Under the pieces are notes generated by a model, which searched no databases, was not told the DNA's origin, and saw only the letters and a list, made by a program, of their open reading frames with translations. From positions 62,001-126,000 of the forward strand of contig JADJOA010000002.1 in assembly GCA_016714005.1 (NCBI GenBank): a DNA stretch of 64,000 nt, given 5' to 3'. A program made the position numbers and the translations under genes. The stretch comes from Bacteroidota bacterium. Its GTDB lineage: Bacteria; Bacteroidota; Bacteroidia; AKYH767-A; OLB10. This document shows, piece by piece, positions 10,261 to 23,800 of this stretch; the stretch's first letter is position 1; each line of letters starts with the position of its first letter.

Positions 10261-12183
10261 TTAATTTCCTTCTTCCATTTCCCTTTGCTGCAATAACAAT
10301 ACATCGCATTGCTCGCGCAACTGTTGCTCTAACTTCTCTATATCGTTAAACTTAATTTGAGTTGATTTTATTTTATCAGACTGAGTAGTTAAGGAGAGTT
10401 CATTGAGTTCAGCCATTACTTTTCCTTATCACCAATCAACTTCTTCAACTCCTTTCTAAATTTTCTATTTGCTTATTTAACTGATTCAGCTGTTTTTGCT
10501 TTTCTTTACTTTGCTCACGCTGCTTTTGTAAATCATTCTTTTCTTCTTTCACTTCAACAACTGGTTTGGATGCAGGGATGTTTTTCTTTTCGTTTTTTAA
10601 ACGAAGGCGCCAGGCTTCATACTCATCGTAAGTCCCTGGATACTCCTTTAGCTGATGGTTTTCTATAAACCAAATCTTATTAGCTATTTCACTAACAAAA
10701 TATCTATCGTGTGATACCACCACATAACTTCCTTCATACTCCTGCATCACATCTATTAGGATGTTTACCGTTTTCATATCAAGGTGGTTGGTGGTCTCAT
10801 CAAGTAACAGGAAGTTGGCTTTGGTAAGTATAGTTTTTGCCAAAGCCACACGTGCTTTTTCGCCACCGCTCAACACTTTTATTTTCTTAAACACATCATC
10901 GCCTCTAAATAGAAATGCTCCCAGCAGCGCACGAAAAGTGCTGTCCTTTTCTTCGGGAGCATGTTTTTGTAATTCTTCCAGCAAAGTATTATCCAATCCC
11001 AAACTCTCTAACTGATGCTGCATAAAAGAAGGCACCACATTGTGCCCGTCAATTTTGACCGGTAAACGACTCGGTGCCGTTAATCATTCGCAGCAAAGTT
11101 GATTTGCCTTTCCGTTGGCGCTAATGAATCCAATTTTATCGCCACGGTTTATCGCAAAAGAAGTATGGTCTAATATTTTTATATCAGGATAGCTCTTCGA
11201 AACATTTTTCATTTCATACAACACCTTGCCGGGCTGATGACCTACATCAAATTTTATTCTCACCGTTGGTGCATCACTTTCCACATCATCAATACGCTCA
11301 ACGCGCTCCAACATTTTCATTCTTGACTGAGCCATTTTTGCTTTTGAGGCCTTGGCTCTGAAACGGTCAATAAGCTTTTGTTGTTCGCTGAAATATTTTT
11401 GCTGGTTTTTAAATTGTGCGTGCTGTAACTCTTGCCGTTGCGCCTTTTCTTCTAAGAAAAAAGAATAGTTGCCGGGATAAAGTGTGATTTTCTCATTGGC
11501 AATTTCGGCAGTAATGTCAATGGTTTTATCAAGGAAATATCTATCGTGAGAAACGATGATAAAAGCGCCTTCGTAATTTTTTAAATACTCCTCTAACCAC
11601 TGTATAGATGGTAAGTCAAGGTGGTTGGTAGGCTCATCAAGTAATAACAAGTCTGGTTTCTTGAGCAGAATTTTTGCGAGCATAACACGCATACGCCATC
11701 CACCGCTAAACTCTTTTAACGGGCGATGCAAATCTTTGGTAGTAAACCCAAGTCCTTCCAAAATTTCTTCGGCTTTGTATTGGATGTTGTAACCATCTAA
11801 GTGCTCGTACTCCGTTTGCAAATCGTGCAGGCGATGTAAGATTTCCTCGCTATGGTCGGTTTCTAACTTCTTTAAAATCTCTTCGATCTCATCATGCAAG
11901 GCATTTTCCCTTTTCAAATGCTTCCATGGCAACATGCAGTATGTTGTTTTCACTTTCATACGAAAGCAAATCCTGGTTTAAGAAACCAATGGCCAGGTTA
12001 CGCCTGCCTGTAATTTCTCCGCCCGATAAAGAATACTCTCCTGTAATAACCCTCAACGGTTGATTTACCGGTGCCATTTGCTCCTATTAATCCAATATGC
12101 TCATTGGGTTTTATATGCCAGGATGTGTCGCGGTAAAGGTACCTCCCGCCATAATCAAAACTGATATTATTTAATACAATCAT
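10261..12183 (-). CDS. ABC-F family ATPase (ribosome-associated)
   Basis: About 640 residues, two ATPase domains and no membrane segment, as in the ABC-F translation factors that act at the ribosomal E site. NBD1: Walker A LIGANGTGKST, signature FSGGWRMRVMLAK, Walker B LLLLDEPTNHLD. NBD2: signature LSGGEKARVALAK and a Walker B region that reads LLLDETTNHLD, with Thr where Pro is usual. The linker between them is basic and helical (FRAKASKAKMAQSRMKMLER). A C-terminal coiled coil (LNKQIENLE onward to KLEQQLREQ) ends at TAA 10261-10263. At least six indels (near 12075, 11925, 11100, 11055, 10455 and 10413) break the frame, including inside the NBD2 Walker A. Start ATG 12183 is fixed by MIVLNNISFDYGGRYLY. 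Confidence 0.88.
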
Positions 12184-12201
12184 TTATAAAAAATAAAGCT
12201 C

Positions 12202-12209
12202 CAAAGATA
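12202..12209 (-). promoter_or_regulatory. -7 box TATCTTTG before the ABC-F gene
   Basis: Perfect TAnnTTTG match, 18 bases upstream of the ABC-F start. No convincing -33 element at the expected distance. The rest of 12184-12470, between divergent genes, shows nothing recognisable. Confidence 0.35.
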
Positions 12210-12470
12210 AAATAATGAGGGATGAGAGAGGGAATTTTAAGTTAATTATCTCTGTAAAAATGGTGGATTTAGACCTAGAAAAATCGTTCGGTATTTCAGA
12301 AATATAAGAAAACACTTCAATAACAACTTGTAAAGTTTTTAACCAAATACTATTTTTTCTAATGATGTATGCTCAGTTACTCACAATTTGAGGTAATTAT
12401 TAACCATTTCCTTCTTATATTGTTTTAAAATTAATTTCGCGCAACCAAATTAAAATCCATAAAAATTAAA

Positions 12471-14595
12471 ATGAAAAAAATTCTACTAATTGCAGCATTG
12501 GCTGTATCAACTTTTGCAAACGCACAAACCTTCCAGCGTTGCGGAACCACAGAATACCAGGAGCAACTTGAAAAAGCTGATCCATCATTAATTCTTGAAA
12601 GAGAGAAAATCGAAGAATTTACCAGGAATTTTAATCCGCAAAATGTTCAATATAGAAACGGACAAATGGTAATTACTATTCCGGTTGTGTTTCACGTAAT
12701 TTATGCAAACACCGCACAAAACATTTCTACAGCACGCATCAATGCGCAATTAGAAAGGCTCAATTTAGATTATGCAAAAGCCAATGCGGATACCAACCTA
12801 ATTCCTGCTGCCTTCAAGCCTATTGCTGCCAACACCACCGTACAATTTTGCCTTGCCCAGCGTGATCCTAACGGTAATGCAACTACAGGTATTAACCGTG
12901 TAAGCACCACAGTAACTTCATGGTCTCAGAATAATAATGTAAAATACACTGCGCAAGGCGGTGCTGACATTTGGAATAGAAACCAGTACTTAAATGTTTG
13001 GGTTTGTAACTTAGGAAGCGGTTTATTAGGGTATGCACAGTTCCCGGGTGGATCTGCTGCAACTGATGGCGTTGTTGTTCTTTATTCTGCTGTTGGAGGA
13101 CCTGGTGCATTAGGAACAGCAAACCCTTATCACCTTGGAAGAACCTTAACACATGAGGTTGGGCATTGGTTAAATCTTTACCACACTTTTCAGGGCGGCT
13201 GCGCTGGTGGTAACAATAATAACTGCTCCACTTCTGGCGATAATGTTTGTGATACTCCTCCAACTTCAGGTTCAAACTTTGGCTGTCCGGGCACTCAAAA
13301 CTCATGTACAGAAACTGCACCATTCCCTGCACCATACACTTCAGATCAAAACGATCAAACAATGAATTATATGGATTATGTGGATGATGCTTGTATGTAT
13401 ATGTTTTCTCAGGGTCAAACTAACAGAATACTTGCATGCCTTGCTGGGTCAAGATTAAGTCTTACAACCTCCTTGGGTTGCCAGGCGCCATCGCTAGCGC
13501 CTAACGCTAACTTTTCGGCTAACGTTACCAGTATACCTGTTGGCGGAAGTGTTAACTTTACTGACCTAAGTACGAACACTCCTACATCATGGTCATGGAC
13601 ATTCGCTGGCGGTACCCCAGCCTCTTCCACTGTACAAAATCCATCCAATGTAGTTTACAATACAGCAGGTACTTACACCGTTACACTTACAGCTACCAAT
13701 GCATCAGGCAATGACACAGAAACTAAAACCGGTTACATTGTAGTAGGAAACAGTGGTGGTACGGCTTGCGATTCCATCACCAACTTTCCGACAACAGGCA
13801 CGCCAACTGTTTATGCTAGCTCAGGATGGGGGTATGTAAGCGGACATAACGATTACCTGGATATAGCAAAAGCTGAAAAATATTTTGGAGTGGCTGCCAA
13901 CTCTGTTATTGATGGTGTTTATATTTCATTTGGTGTAGCTACAGCAAGTAATACAACCAATACTTTTCCGATAAATGTTTGGGATAATGACGGAGCAGGG
14001 GGCTTGCCACTAACTGTACTTGGAACTGCCACAGCTACTTATTCAACTGCAGCAGCTGATGCTTCAAATCTGGTTCCAACTTATATTGATTTTACTCCGG
14101 ATATTGCTGTTTCAGGTGATATATATATAGGAATAGGATTAACTTACACTGCGGGTGATACATTGGCTATTATAACTTCAAGTGATTTAGATTCTACTGT
14201 TAATACCGGCTACGAACAGTTTTCTACAAACGACTGGCATGCCTACTCTGAGACTCCTACCTCGTGGGGATTAACGCTTTCTCATTTAATGGTTCCCGTT
14301 ATCTGCACCAATACTGCTGTAAGTAACATTGACAATGACATTGCTTTCAGCATAGTTCCAAATCCATCTTCTGGTGTTTTCAGTTTAGAGATTAACGCCT
14401 TAAATAATGCTACTGACAATTTAAACTTAAAAATTGTAAACATATTAGGAGAAACTGTTGTTTCAGAAAAATTAAATCTTGTTAACTCAAGTTTAAAAAC
14501 AATTTGATATAGAACGTTTTTTGAAATGGAGTTTATCACATTGTGATAGAAAGTGGTAAAAAGTTCAGGTACAAAAATTAGTACTGAATAAGTAA
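12471..14595 (+). CDS. M43-family (pappalysin-type) metalloprotease with PKD domain and T9SS tail
   Basis: About 707 residues, secreted. A signal peptide (MKKILLIAALAVSTFANAQ) and propeptide-like region lead to VIPVVFHVIYAN-type sequence and the zinc motif HEVGHWLNLYH (HExxHxxxxxH, about residue 225), with cysteine-rich loops (CDTPP, FGCPGTQNSC) and MNYMDYVDDACMYMFS holding the Met-turn. A PKD domain follows (PTSWSWTFAGGTP), then a beta domain (SGWGYVSGHNDYLDIAKAE), then a type A sorting domain starting SIVPNPSSGVFSLEI. The last 30 residues are frameshifted: an extra T near 14505, an extra A near 14529 and a missing A near 14576; corrected, it ends ERFLNGVYHIVIESGKKF then LVLNK with TAA 14593-14595. 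A strong terminator follows. Confidence 0.9.
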
Positions 14596-14615
14596 TACCG
14601 TAAGTATAGATAATC

Positions 14616-14653
14616 AAAAAAGGCTGTATCTCCTAAGGAGATCAGCCTTTTTT
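14616..14653 (+). terminator. Rho-independent terminator after the M43 protease
   Basis: Stem GGCTG-t-ATCTCC (14622-14633) pairs with GGAGAT-CAGCC (14637-14647) around a TAA loop, with one bulged T. It is flanked by an A-tract and six Ts (14648-14653), so it could act on both strands. Confidence 0.85.
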
Positions 14654-14820
14654 GATGTCAATGCTCTTCTCTCATAAAAATCCCCTTAAAACGAATATCA
14701 AAAAATAAAAGTTACGTTTTTAAAAGATTTTTTCAGGCCAAATATTTTCAATTTACTGTAAGAAAAACGGAACTTTAGTGTGCGTGTGTAGTATAAAGAC
14801 GTGTGAAAAAATGTTTTTAT

Positions 14821-17800
14821 ATGAACACCTTTACATTTATTAACCAACTTGGCAACAAACTAAATAAGCTTTGTTTGCTTACCATTTTAACTGTTGCAAC
14901 CACAGTTTTATCCTCTCAAAAAGTACAGGCAACACATGCTGCTGGTGCCGATTTAACCTACCGCTGCCTTGGAGGATTGCAGTACGAGATTGAAGCCACC
15001 TTCTACCGCGATTGCGGTGGTGTTGCCGAGCCTTCAACGATTACTATTAATTACAAGTCGGTAATTAAAAACGTAAACCTTACCCTTACTGCTAATAAAA
15101 TTGCTGGCACCGGACAGGAGATTACTGTTCCATGTCAGACATCAGCTAGTACCTGCAACAACGGTTCATCTGTTGGTATCAGGAAGTTTGTTTACCGTGC
15201 CACAATAACACTTCCATCTGCATCTACCGATTGGGTTTTTAGCTACAGTGTTTGCTGCCGTAACTGCGCCATTACCACCATTCAAAACCCATGTGCCAAC
15301 TCAAGCTTAATTTATGTGGAAGCCAAACTGAATAACCAGGCAGCATCCTGCAATAGTTCTCCGGTATTTTCAAATGTACCTATTGCATTTGTATGCATAG
15401 GGCAGAACTTTAATTACAACCATGGTGTGTTAGATGCCGATGGAGACTCCTTAGCATATCAAATTATCACTCCAAAAATCAGTGAGACATCTAACGTAAC
15501 TTATATATCACCCAACAGCACTACCATGCCTGTGCAATCGAGTACACCATTTACAGTAAATACGTTAACTGGTGATATGAACTTTACACCTACACTACAG
15601 CAGATTGGTATTCTTGCAATTTTGGTAAAGGAATACCGTAATGGTGTGCAAATAGGAAGTGTAATACGCGACATGCAGGTTTACACAGTACCATGCTCCA
15701 ACAGTTTACCAACGGCATCGGGCATTAACGGAACCAATAGCTTCAGCATTGATGTTTGCCCAAACCAACAGGTTTGTTTTAATATTAACACCAACGATGC
15801 CGATGCAACACAGGTAGTAAGCATTGCAAACAACATTGCACAAAGTATTCCAACTGCTACGGTAACCGTTGGCAGCGGAAACCGCCCTACCTTAACTTTT
15901 TGCTGACACCTACTTCGGCAGATATTGGTCCCAACCCAAATACATTTACAGTTACGGTACAAGACAATGCCTGCCCTACAAACGGTGTGCAAACATTTTC
16001 GTACAATATATATGTACCCGGACCAAACTTTTATGTAACATCAACCAATATTACTTGTAACGGTGCTAACAATGGTATAGCAACTGCAACACCCGTTTCC
16101 GGAAACGGTTTAACATACTCATGGAACACCACTCCAGTTCAAACAACACCAACAGCTACCAATCTCGCACCCGGCACTTATGCAGTAACGGTAACCAATG
16201 CAGGCGGCTGTTCAATGACAAAATCTGTTACCATAACACAACCTACAGAACTTACTGTTGGAACCACAGTTACCAATGTAGTTTGTGTGGGCCAGTGCAA
16301 TGGTGGTGTTGATTTAACAGCCACCGGTGGAACAGGAACTTTATCTTATGCCTGGAGTAATGGTCAAACAACGCAGGATGTAACCGGATTATGTGCCGGA
16401 ACCTATACGGTTACCGTTACGGATGCCAACAGTTGCACCAAGGTAATGAACCCTGTGGTAAATACCACATCAAATATTTCGGGAAGCATAACTGCTACCA
16501 ATGTATTGTGTAACGGTGCTAACACAGGCTCTGCGGATTTAAGCGTAGCTGATGGAAGCGGAAGTTACACTTACCTGTGGAGTAACGGAGTAACTACTCA
16601 GGATTTAACGAATGTGCCAGCGGAAATTATTCAGTAACAGTAACCGATGGTGCTTTGTGTACAAAATCATTTTCGGTAAACATTACACAACCTGCAGCGG
16701 CAATTAACTTAAATAATACAGTTACCAATGTAAATTGCTTTGGCAATTCAACGGGTGCAATTAATTTAACAACCACAGGTGGCACCGCACCATATACTTA
16801 CGCATGGAGCAATGGCGCCACTACACAAAATATTTCAAATGTACCTGCCGGTGCATACACGGTTACCGTTACCGATGGAAATGGCTGTACCGATTCACAG
16901 GTTTCAGTAAATATTACTCAACCTGTTGTTGAATTGTCGGTTACTACTGCACAAACACAGGTAAACTGTTTTGGGAATAACACAGGTGCTATCAACATTA
17001 CACCTGCCGGTGGAACCGCTCCTTATTCTTATGCATGGAGCAATGGCGCAAATACACAAGACCTTAGTAACATTACAGCTGGAACTTATTCTGTAACAAT
17101 TACCGACAGCAAGGGATGTTCAACAACTGCAACAGGTATTGATATTTCACAACCTGCTGCAGCATTAACATCATCCATCACATCAGGAAATGTAAACTGC
17201 TTTGCCAACGCAACAGGCAGTATTAATCTTACTGTCAACGGTGGTACTACTCCTTACACATTTGCTTGGAGCAATGGAGCAACCACACAAAATCTTTCTG
17301 GCATAACAGCAGGAACTTATTCAGTAACTGTTACCGATGCCAACGGATGTACATCAGCACAAAACTCAATTACCATAACGCAACCTTCGGCTGCGCTTTC
17401 TAACAGCCACACTATTACCAACGTAAATTGCTTTGGAAACAACACAGGCGCCATTACACAAACTGTAACAGGCGGTACAACTCCTTACACATTTTTATGG
17501 AGCAATGGTGCCAACACACAAAGCTTAACAAACATTGCAGCCGGAAATTATTCAGTAACAATTACTGATGCCAACGGATGTACCAATGCCGTTGCAACAA
17601 TGGCAGTAACACAACCTGCTGCTGCCTTAAGTTCCAATAATTATGTAACCAACGTAAACTGCTTTGGAAATAACACAGGTGCGATTGATATTACCGTACA
17701 AGGTGGCACCATTCCTTACAGTTATCAATGGAGCAATGGAGCAACATCCCAAGACATAAACAATATTGCTTCTGGAACATATACAGTAACAATTACTGAT

Positions 17801-20800
17801 GCCAACGGATGTACAACTGCCAGTATGAGCATGAATGTAAATCAGCCGGCTGCTGCACTTGCTTCAACCATTGCAGGTACACAACAGGTAAACTGTTTTG
17901 GAAATGCAACAGGCGGTGTAAACATTAATGTAACAGGGGGCACATCGCCATACACTTATTTATGGAGTAATGGGGCAACCACACAAAATATTTCAAATGT
18001 ACCATCAGGAACTTACTCAGTAAATGTTACAGATGTCAATGGATGTAATTCAACCATTGCATCTATCAATATTTCACAACCATCGGCAAGTTTATCTGCT
18101 TCTGTTACCGGTTCGCAAAACGTATCGTGTAACGGTGGTGGAAACGGCTCAGTAGATTTAACTGTTAATGGTGGAACAACTCCTTATACATATCAATGGA
18201 GCAACGGAGCAATCACACAAGACATAAGCGGTCTTAACACCGGTTCATATACTGCAACTATAACTGATGCAAATGGATGTACAACATCTGTAAATGCAAC
18301 GGTAACACAGCCGGCAGGTGCATTAGCCACATCAGTGAGCAGTTCGTCAAACGTGCTTTGCTTTGGCGGAAACAACGGTGCTATCAATTTAAATGTAGCG
18401 GGCGGAACAGCACCTTATTCTTATGTATGGAGTAACAGTGCAACCACACAAGACCTTAACGGGCTTGCAGCAGGAACATATTCAGTTACTGTTACTGATG
18501 CAAACGGCTGTACAAACACTGCAACACAAACCATAACTCAGCCAACGGGTGCGTTAAGCGCTTCGGGAGCGTCATCACAAAATGTTTCTTGTCATGGATT
18601 GAGTAATGGCGCAATAACTTTAACAGTAAACGGAGGAACATCACCATATAGTTATCAATGGAGCAATGGTGCAAGCACACAAAACATTAACAATATTCCG
18701 GCAGGTTCTTACAACGTTACTGTTACCGATGCCAACAGTTGTGTTACTACCGCTAACGGTATTGCAGTTTCTCAACCTGGTGCAGCCTTGGCATCATCAG
18801 TTAATGCAACCCAAAATGTAGGATGCTTTGGAGGAGCAACAGGTTCTATCAGCTTAAATGCAACGGGTGGTACATCCCCTTACTCATATACTTGGAGCAA
18901 CGGTGCTACCACGCAAAATATTTCGAACTTACAGGCAGGCAGTTATTCGGTAACAGTTACCGATGCCAATGGCTGTACCACATTTGTTAATGCAATAGCC
19001 ATTTCACAACCTGGTGCATCACTTGCAACTTCGGTTGCGGCAACACAAAATGTTTCATGTTTTGGTGGAAATAATGCCTCTGTTGATTTAAATGTTAGCG
19101 GAGGTACTCAACCATACTCTTACAACTGGAGTAACGGCTCAACAACTCAAGACTTAAGCGGAATTCCAGCAGGCACCTATGGTGTAACAGTTACCGATGC
19201 AAATGGTTGTACTATTCAACAATCATCAATAACCATTACACAACCTGCCGCTGCAGTTTCTACCTCAACAACTTCAACCAATGTTGGTTGTTTTGGAAGT
19301 GCAACGGCCTCTGTCAACTTAACTGTAAATGGCGGAACTTCGCCTTACTCATATAACTGGAGTAATGGCGCAAGCACACAAAATTTAACAAACATACCTG
19401 CAGGTACATACAGCGTAGTTGTAACCGATGCCAACGGATGTACTGCTAATGGAGCTGTAGTTACCATTACTCAGCCTGCCGCAGCTTTATTTACTTCTGC
19501 GTCATCAACTCAGGTTTTATGTTTTGGAAACAGCACAGGCGCCATCAACTTAACAGTAACTGGAGGAACATCACCTTATACTTATTCATGGAGCAATGGA
19601 GCTACTTCGCAAAACTTAACAAACATTGCTGCCGGTAACTACACTGTAACAGTTACCGATGCCAATGGATGTACATCACAACAAACATCTCTTGCGATTG
19701 CGCAACCTTCTGCTGCACTTGCAGCCTCCGTTGCAAGCACAGTTGATGTAAGCTGTAATGGCGGACAAAATGGTTCTATCAATTTAACTGTAAACGGTGG
19801 CACTGCTCCCTACTCTTATAACTGGAGCAACGGTGCCGTTACACAGGATATAACAGGAGTTGTTGCAGGAATTTATTCTGTAACCATTACTGATGCCAAC
19901 GGATGTACTAGACAAATTAATCCGATAGGAATTAATCAACCAACAAACCCAATAACAACTTCTGTTACTACAGGACAAAATGTGTCTTGTAACGGTGGAG
20001 GTAATGGTTCTATAGATTTAACAGTAACAGGCGGAACTTCTCCTTATTCATATAACTGGAGCAATGGCGCCACCACACAGGATATTTCAAACTTATATGC
20101 AGGTACTTATGGTGTAGCAATTATAGATGCCAACGGATGTACCGCTGCGGCTACGGGTACTGTTAGTCAACCAGCCGGAGCATTAAGTACTTCTATCGCT
20201 TCATCACAAAATATTTTATGTCATGCAGGCAATAATGGTTCTATCACATTATCAGCATCGGGCGGAACGGCTCCTTACACATTTGCATGGAGCAATGGCG
20301 CTACTACACAAAATTTAACTGGACTTTCTGCAGGAACATTTGCAGTAACAGTTACGGATGGAAATGGTTGTATAAGCACCTCATCGGCAGTAATTACTCA
20401 GCCAGCCGCATCATTGGCAGCAGTGGTAACCTCTGCAAATGCAGTATTGTGTAACGGAGGAAACAACGGAAGTATTGATGTAACTATTACAGGAGGAACA
20501 GCACCATATTCTTATCAATGGAGCAACGGAGCTTCCACACAGGATTTAACAGGATTAAGCGCAGGGTCGTTTACTGTAACAGTTACTGATGCCAACGGTT
20601 GTAAAACAACATTGCCATCAGTAATTATATCTCAGCCATCCGCAGCACTTGCATCAACTGTAAACGTGAGTAGTGTAAACTGTTTTGGAAACAATACAGG
20701 TGCAATTGACTTAACGGTTACAGGAGGTACTTCTCCTTATACTTACTTATGGAGCAATGGAGCAACTACACAGGATTTAACAAACATATCGGCTGGTATT

Positions 20801-23800
20801 TACACTGTAAATGTTACCGATGCCAACGGATGTACAGTAGCAAACAATGCACTTTCGGTTACACAGCCAACAGCAGCATTAAACACAGGATTTAATGTGA
20901 CGGACGTAAGCTGTTTTGGAAATGCATCGGGCGCCATTACATTAACAATAAACGGAGGAACATTGCCTTACTCTTACCAGTGGAGCAATGGTTCTACACA
21001 ACAAAATTTAATTAATGTACCTGTAGGAACCTATACGGTAACAGTTACCGATGCCAACGGTTGTACAAGTGGAGTGGCAAGCATGCAAATTACACAGCCT
21101 TCAGCGGCACTGTCTATAAACAATGCCATTGATGATGTAAACTGCTTTGGAGGAAATACGGGTTCTATTGATTTAACAATAAATGGTGGTACTATGCCAT
21201 ACTCTTATGTATGGAGTAACGGTGCAACTACAGAAGATTTAACAAACGTTGCAGCAGGAACATATACGGTTACCGTTACCGATGCACAAGGTTGCACAGT
21301 GGGAAACTCAACATTAAGCATACAACAACCGGCAGCAGCGCTTGCGTCAAATGTAACAGGAACAGTTCCTGTTGCATGCTATGGCAACAGCACTGGCTCA
21401 ATAGATTTAACTATTACAGGAGGAACATCACCTTACAGTTACTCATGGAGCAATGGTGCAACTACACAAGATTTAACAAATATTCCATCTGGAACTTATA
21501 CAGTAAGTGTTACAGATGCGCAAGGCTGCAGTTCAACCATTGCATCCATAACCATTACACAACCAACGGCAGGATTAAGTGCTTCAGTTACCAGCACCGG
21601 CAACGTAGCTTGTAATGGTGGCGGAAATGGTTCTGTAGATTTAACGGTTGCAGGCGGCACATCACCATATACTTTTACATGGAGTAATGGCGCAACTACC
21701 GAAGACATCAACAATCTTTATGCAGGTACTTACAATGTTTCTATAACCGATGCAAACGGATGTACAGCAACATCAAGCGCAACGGTTTCGCAACCGGCAG
21801 GTGCATTGGCAAGCAGTATTGCAACCTCACAAAATATCCTTTGCTATAGCCAAAACACTGGTAGTGTAACATTAAATGTAACAGGCGGCACAGCTCCTTA
21901 CTCTTATAACTGGAGCAATGGTGCAACTACACAAAACATAAACAACGTTGCCTCAGGCAGCTATTCAGTAACAGTAACCGATGCCAATAATTGTATCAGC
22001 ACATCATCAGTAACTTTATCACAACCAACGGCTGCATTAAGTGCTTCCACTACCGCAACACAAAATGTAAACTGCTTTGGAATTGGTGATGGCTCTATCA
22101 ACATTAATGTAACTGGTGGGACATCTCCTTATTCATATAACTGGAGCAATGGTGCAACCACACAAAACTTAACAGGCTTGCAGGCTGGTGTTTATTCAGT
22201 AACAGTTACCGATGCAAACGGTTGTATCGAAAGCATTAATGCAATTGCAATTTCACAACCTGCGCAGCCACTTAATGCTGCCATAGGCGCATCACAAAAT
22301 GTCAACTGCTTCGGACAGAGCACAGGTTCCATTTCATTAAATGTAAATGGCGGTACTTCACCATATAATTTCCTTTGGAGCAACGGTGCCAACACATCAT
22401 CAATAACAAACTTAGTTGCCGGAACATATAGTGTTACCATTACAGATGCCAACAATTGTACAACAGCTATTAATTCCATAGCAGTTAACGAACCTGCAGC
22501 GGCACTTAGCGCAACAGTAACATCATCGCAAAATGTAAATTGCACAGGTGGTGCAAACGGCACAGTTGACTTAACAGTAACAGGTGGTACAACTCCATAC
22601 TCTTATCAATGGAATACAGGAGCAATTACAGAAGATTTATCAGGATTAGTGCGGAACTTATACTGTAACAGTAACTGATGTTAATGGCTGCACATCAAAC
22701 ATAACAGCTAACGTAACGCAACCCGCAAACGTTGTGGGTAGCAATGTAAACGCAAGCACCAACGTAAACTGTTTTGGCGGAAATAATGGTTCGGTGGATT
22801 TAACGGTAAGTGGCGGAACAACTCCTTACAATTTTGTATGGAGCAATGGCGAAACAACAGAGGACATCAGCAACTTAGTATCTGGCGTTTACACCGTAAC
22901 AGTAACCGATGCCCAAGGTTGTACAACAGGAAACACCGCTACCATTACACAACCCACGGCAACCTTATCATCAGCAGTGGCATCATCGCAAAACATAAAT
23001 TGCTATGGCGGAAACAATGGTGCTATTGATTTAACAGTAACCGGTGGAACTACACCATACTCATTCAACTGGGATAATGGTGCAACATCAGAAGATTTAT
23101 CGGGATTGAGTTCAGGAACGTATAATGTAACTGTTACTGATGCCAACGGGTGTACGTCAGTAAATTCAGTTTTCTTAAGTCAGCCCGCTGCATCTTTAGC
23201 AAGTGCAATTACCAACTCGCAAAATATTTTCTGTAACGGTGGTAATAATGGCTTTATAGATTTAACGGTAACAGGTGGCACAATGCCGTACACCATATCA
23301 TGGAGCAATGGTGCAAGTACACAAAACTTAAATGGATTAACAGCAGGTACATATAACGTTACCGTAACAGATGCACAAGGTTGCAGCAGCGCAACAGGTA
23401 TTACCATTAGCGAACCGTCAGGAGCTTTGAATACATCCATAGCAGCTTCGCAACCAGTATTATGTTTTGGTAACAACACCGGTAGCATTGATATAAGCGT
23501 AACAGGCGGTACATCTCCATACGTATATAGCTGGAGTAACGGATCAGTTAATGAAGATCTGGACAGCTTACATGCAGGTTCATATACTGTAACAGTAACC
23601 GATGCGCAAGGATGTACTTATACTTTAAACACCAATATTACCGAGCCGCAGGGTGCCTTGCATCTACAGTTTCCATCAACCAGCAAGTGTCTTGCTTTGG
23701 CGGAAACAATGCAAGTGTTGATTTAACTGTTGCTGGAGGTACACCTCCATATTCATACAACTGGAGCAATGGTGCAAGCAGCGAAGACATTAACAACCTT

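Noticed and set aside
18193..18680. Minus-strand open frames within the SprB repeats
   Set aside because: They are frame shadows of the repetitive coding strand, with repeated low-complexity translations and no family match.
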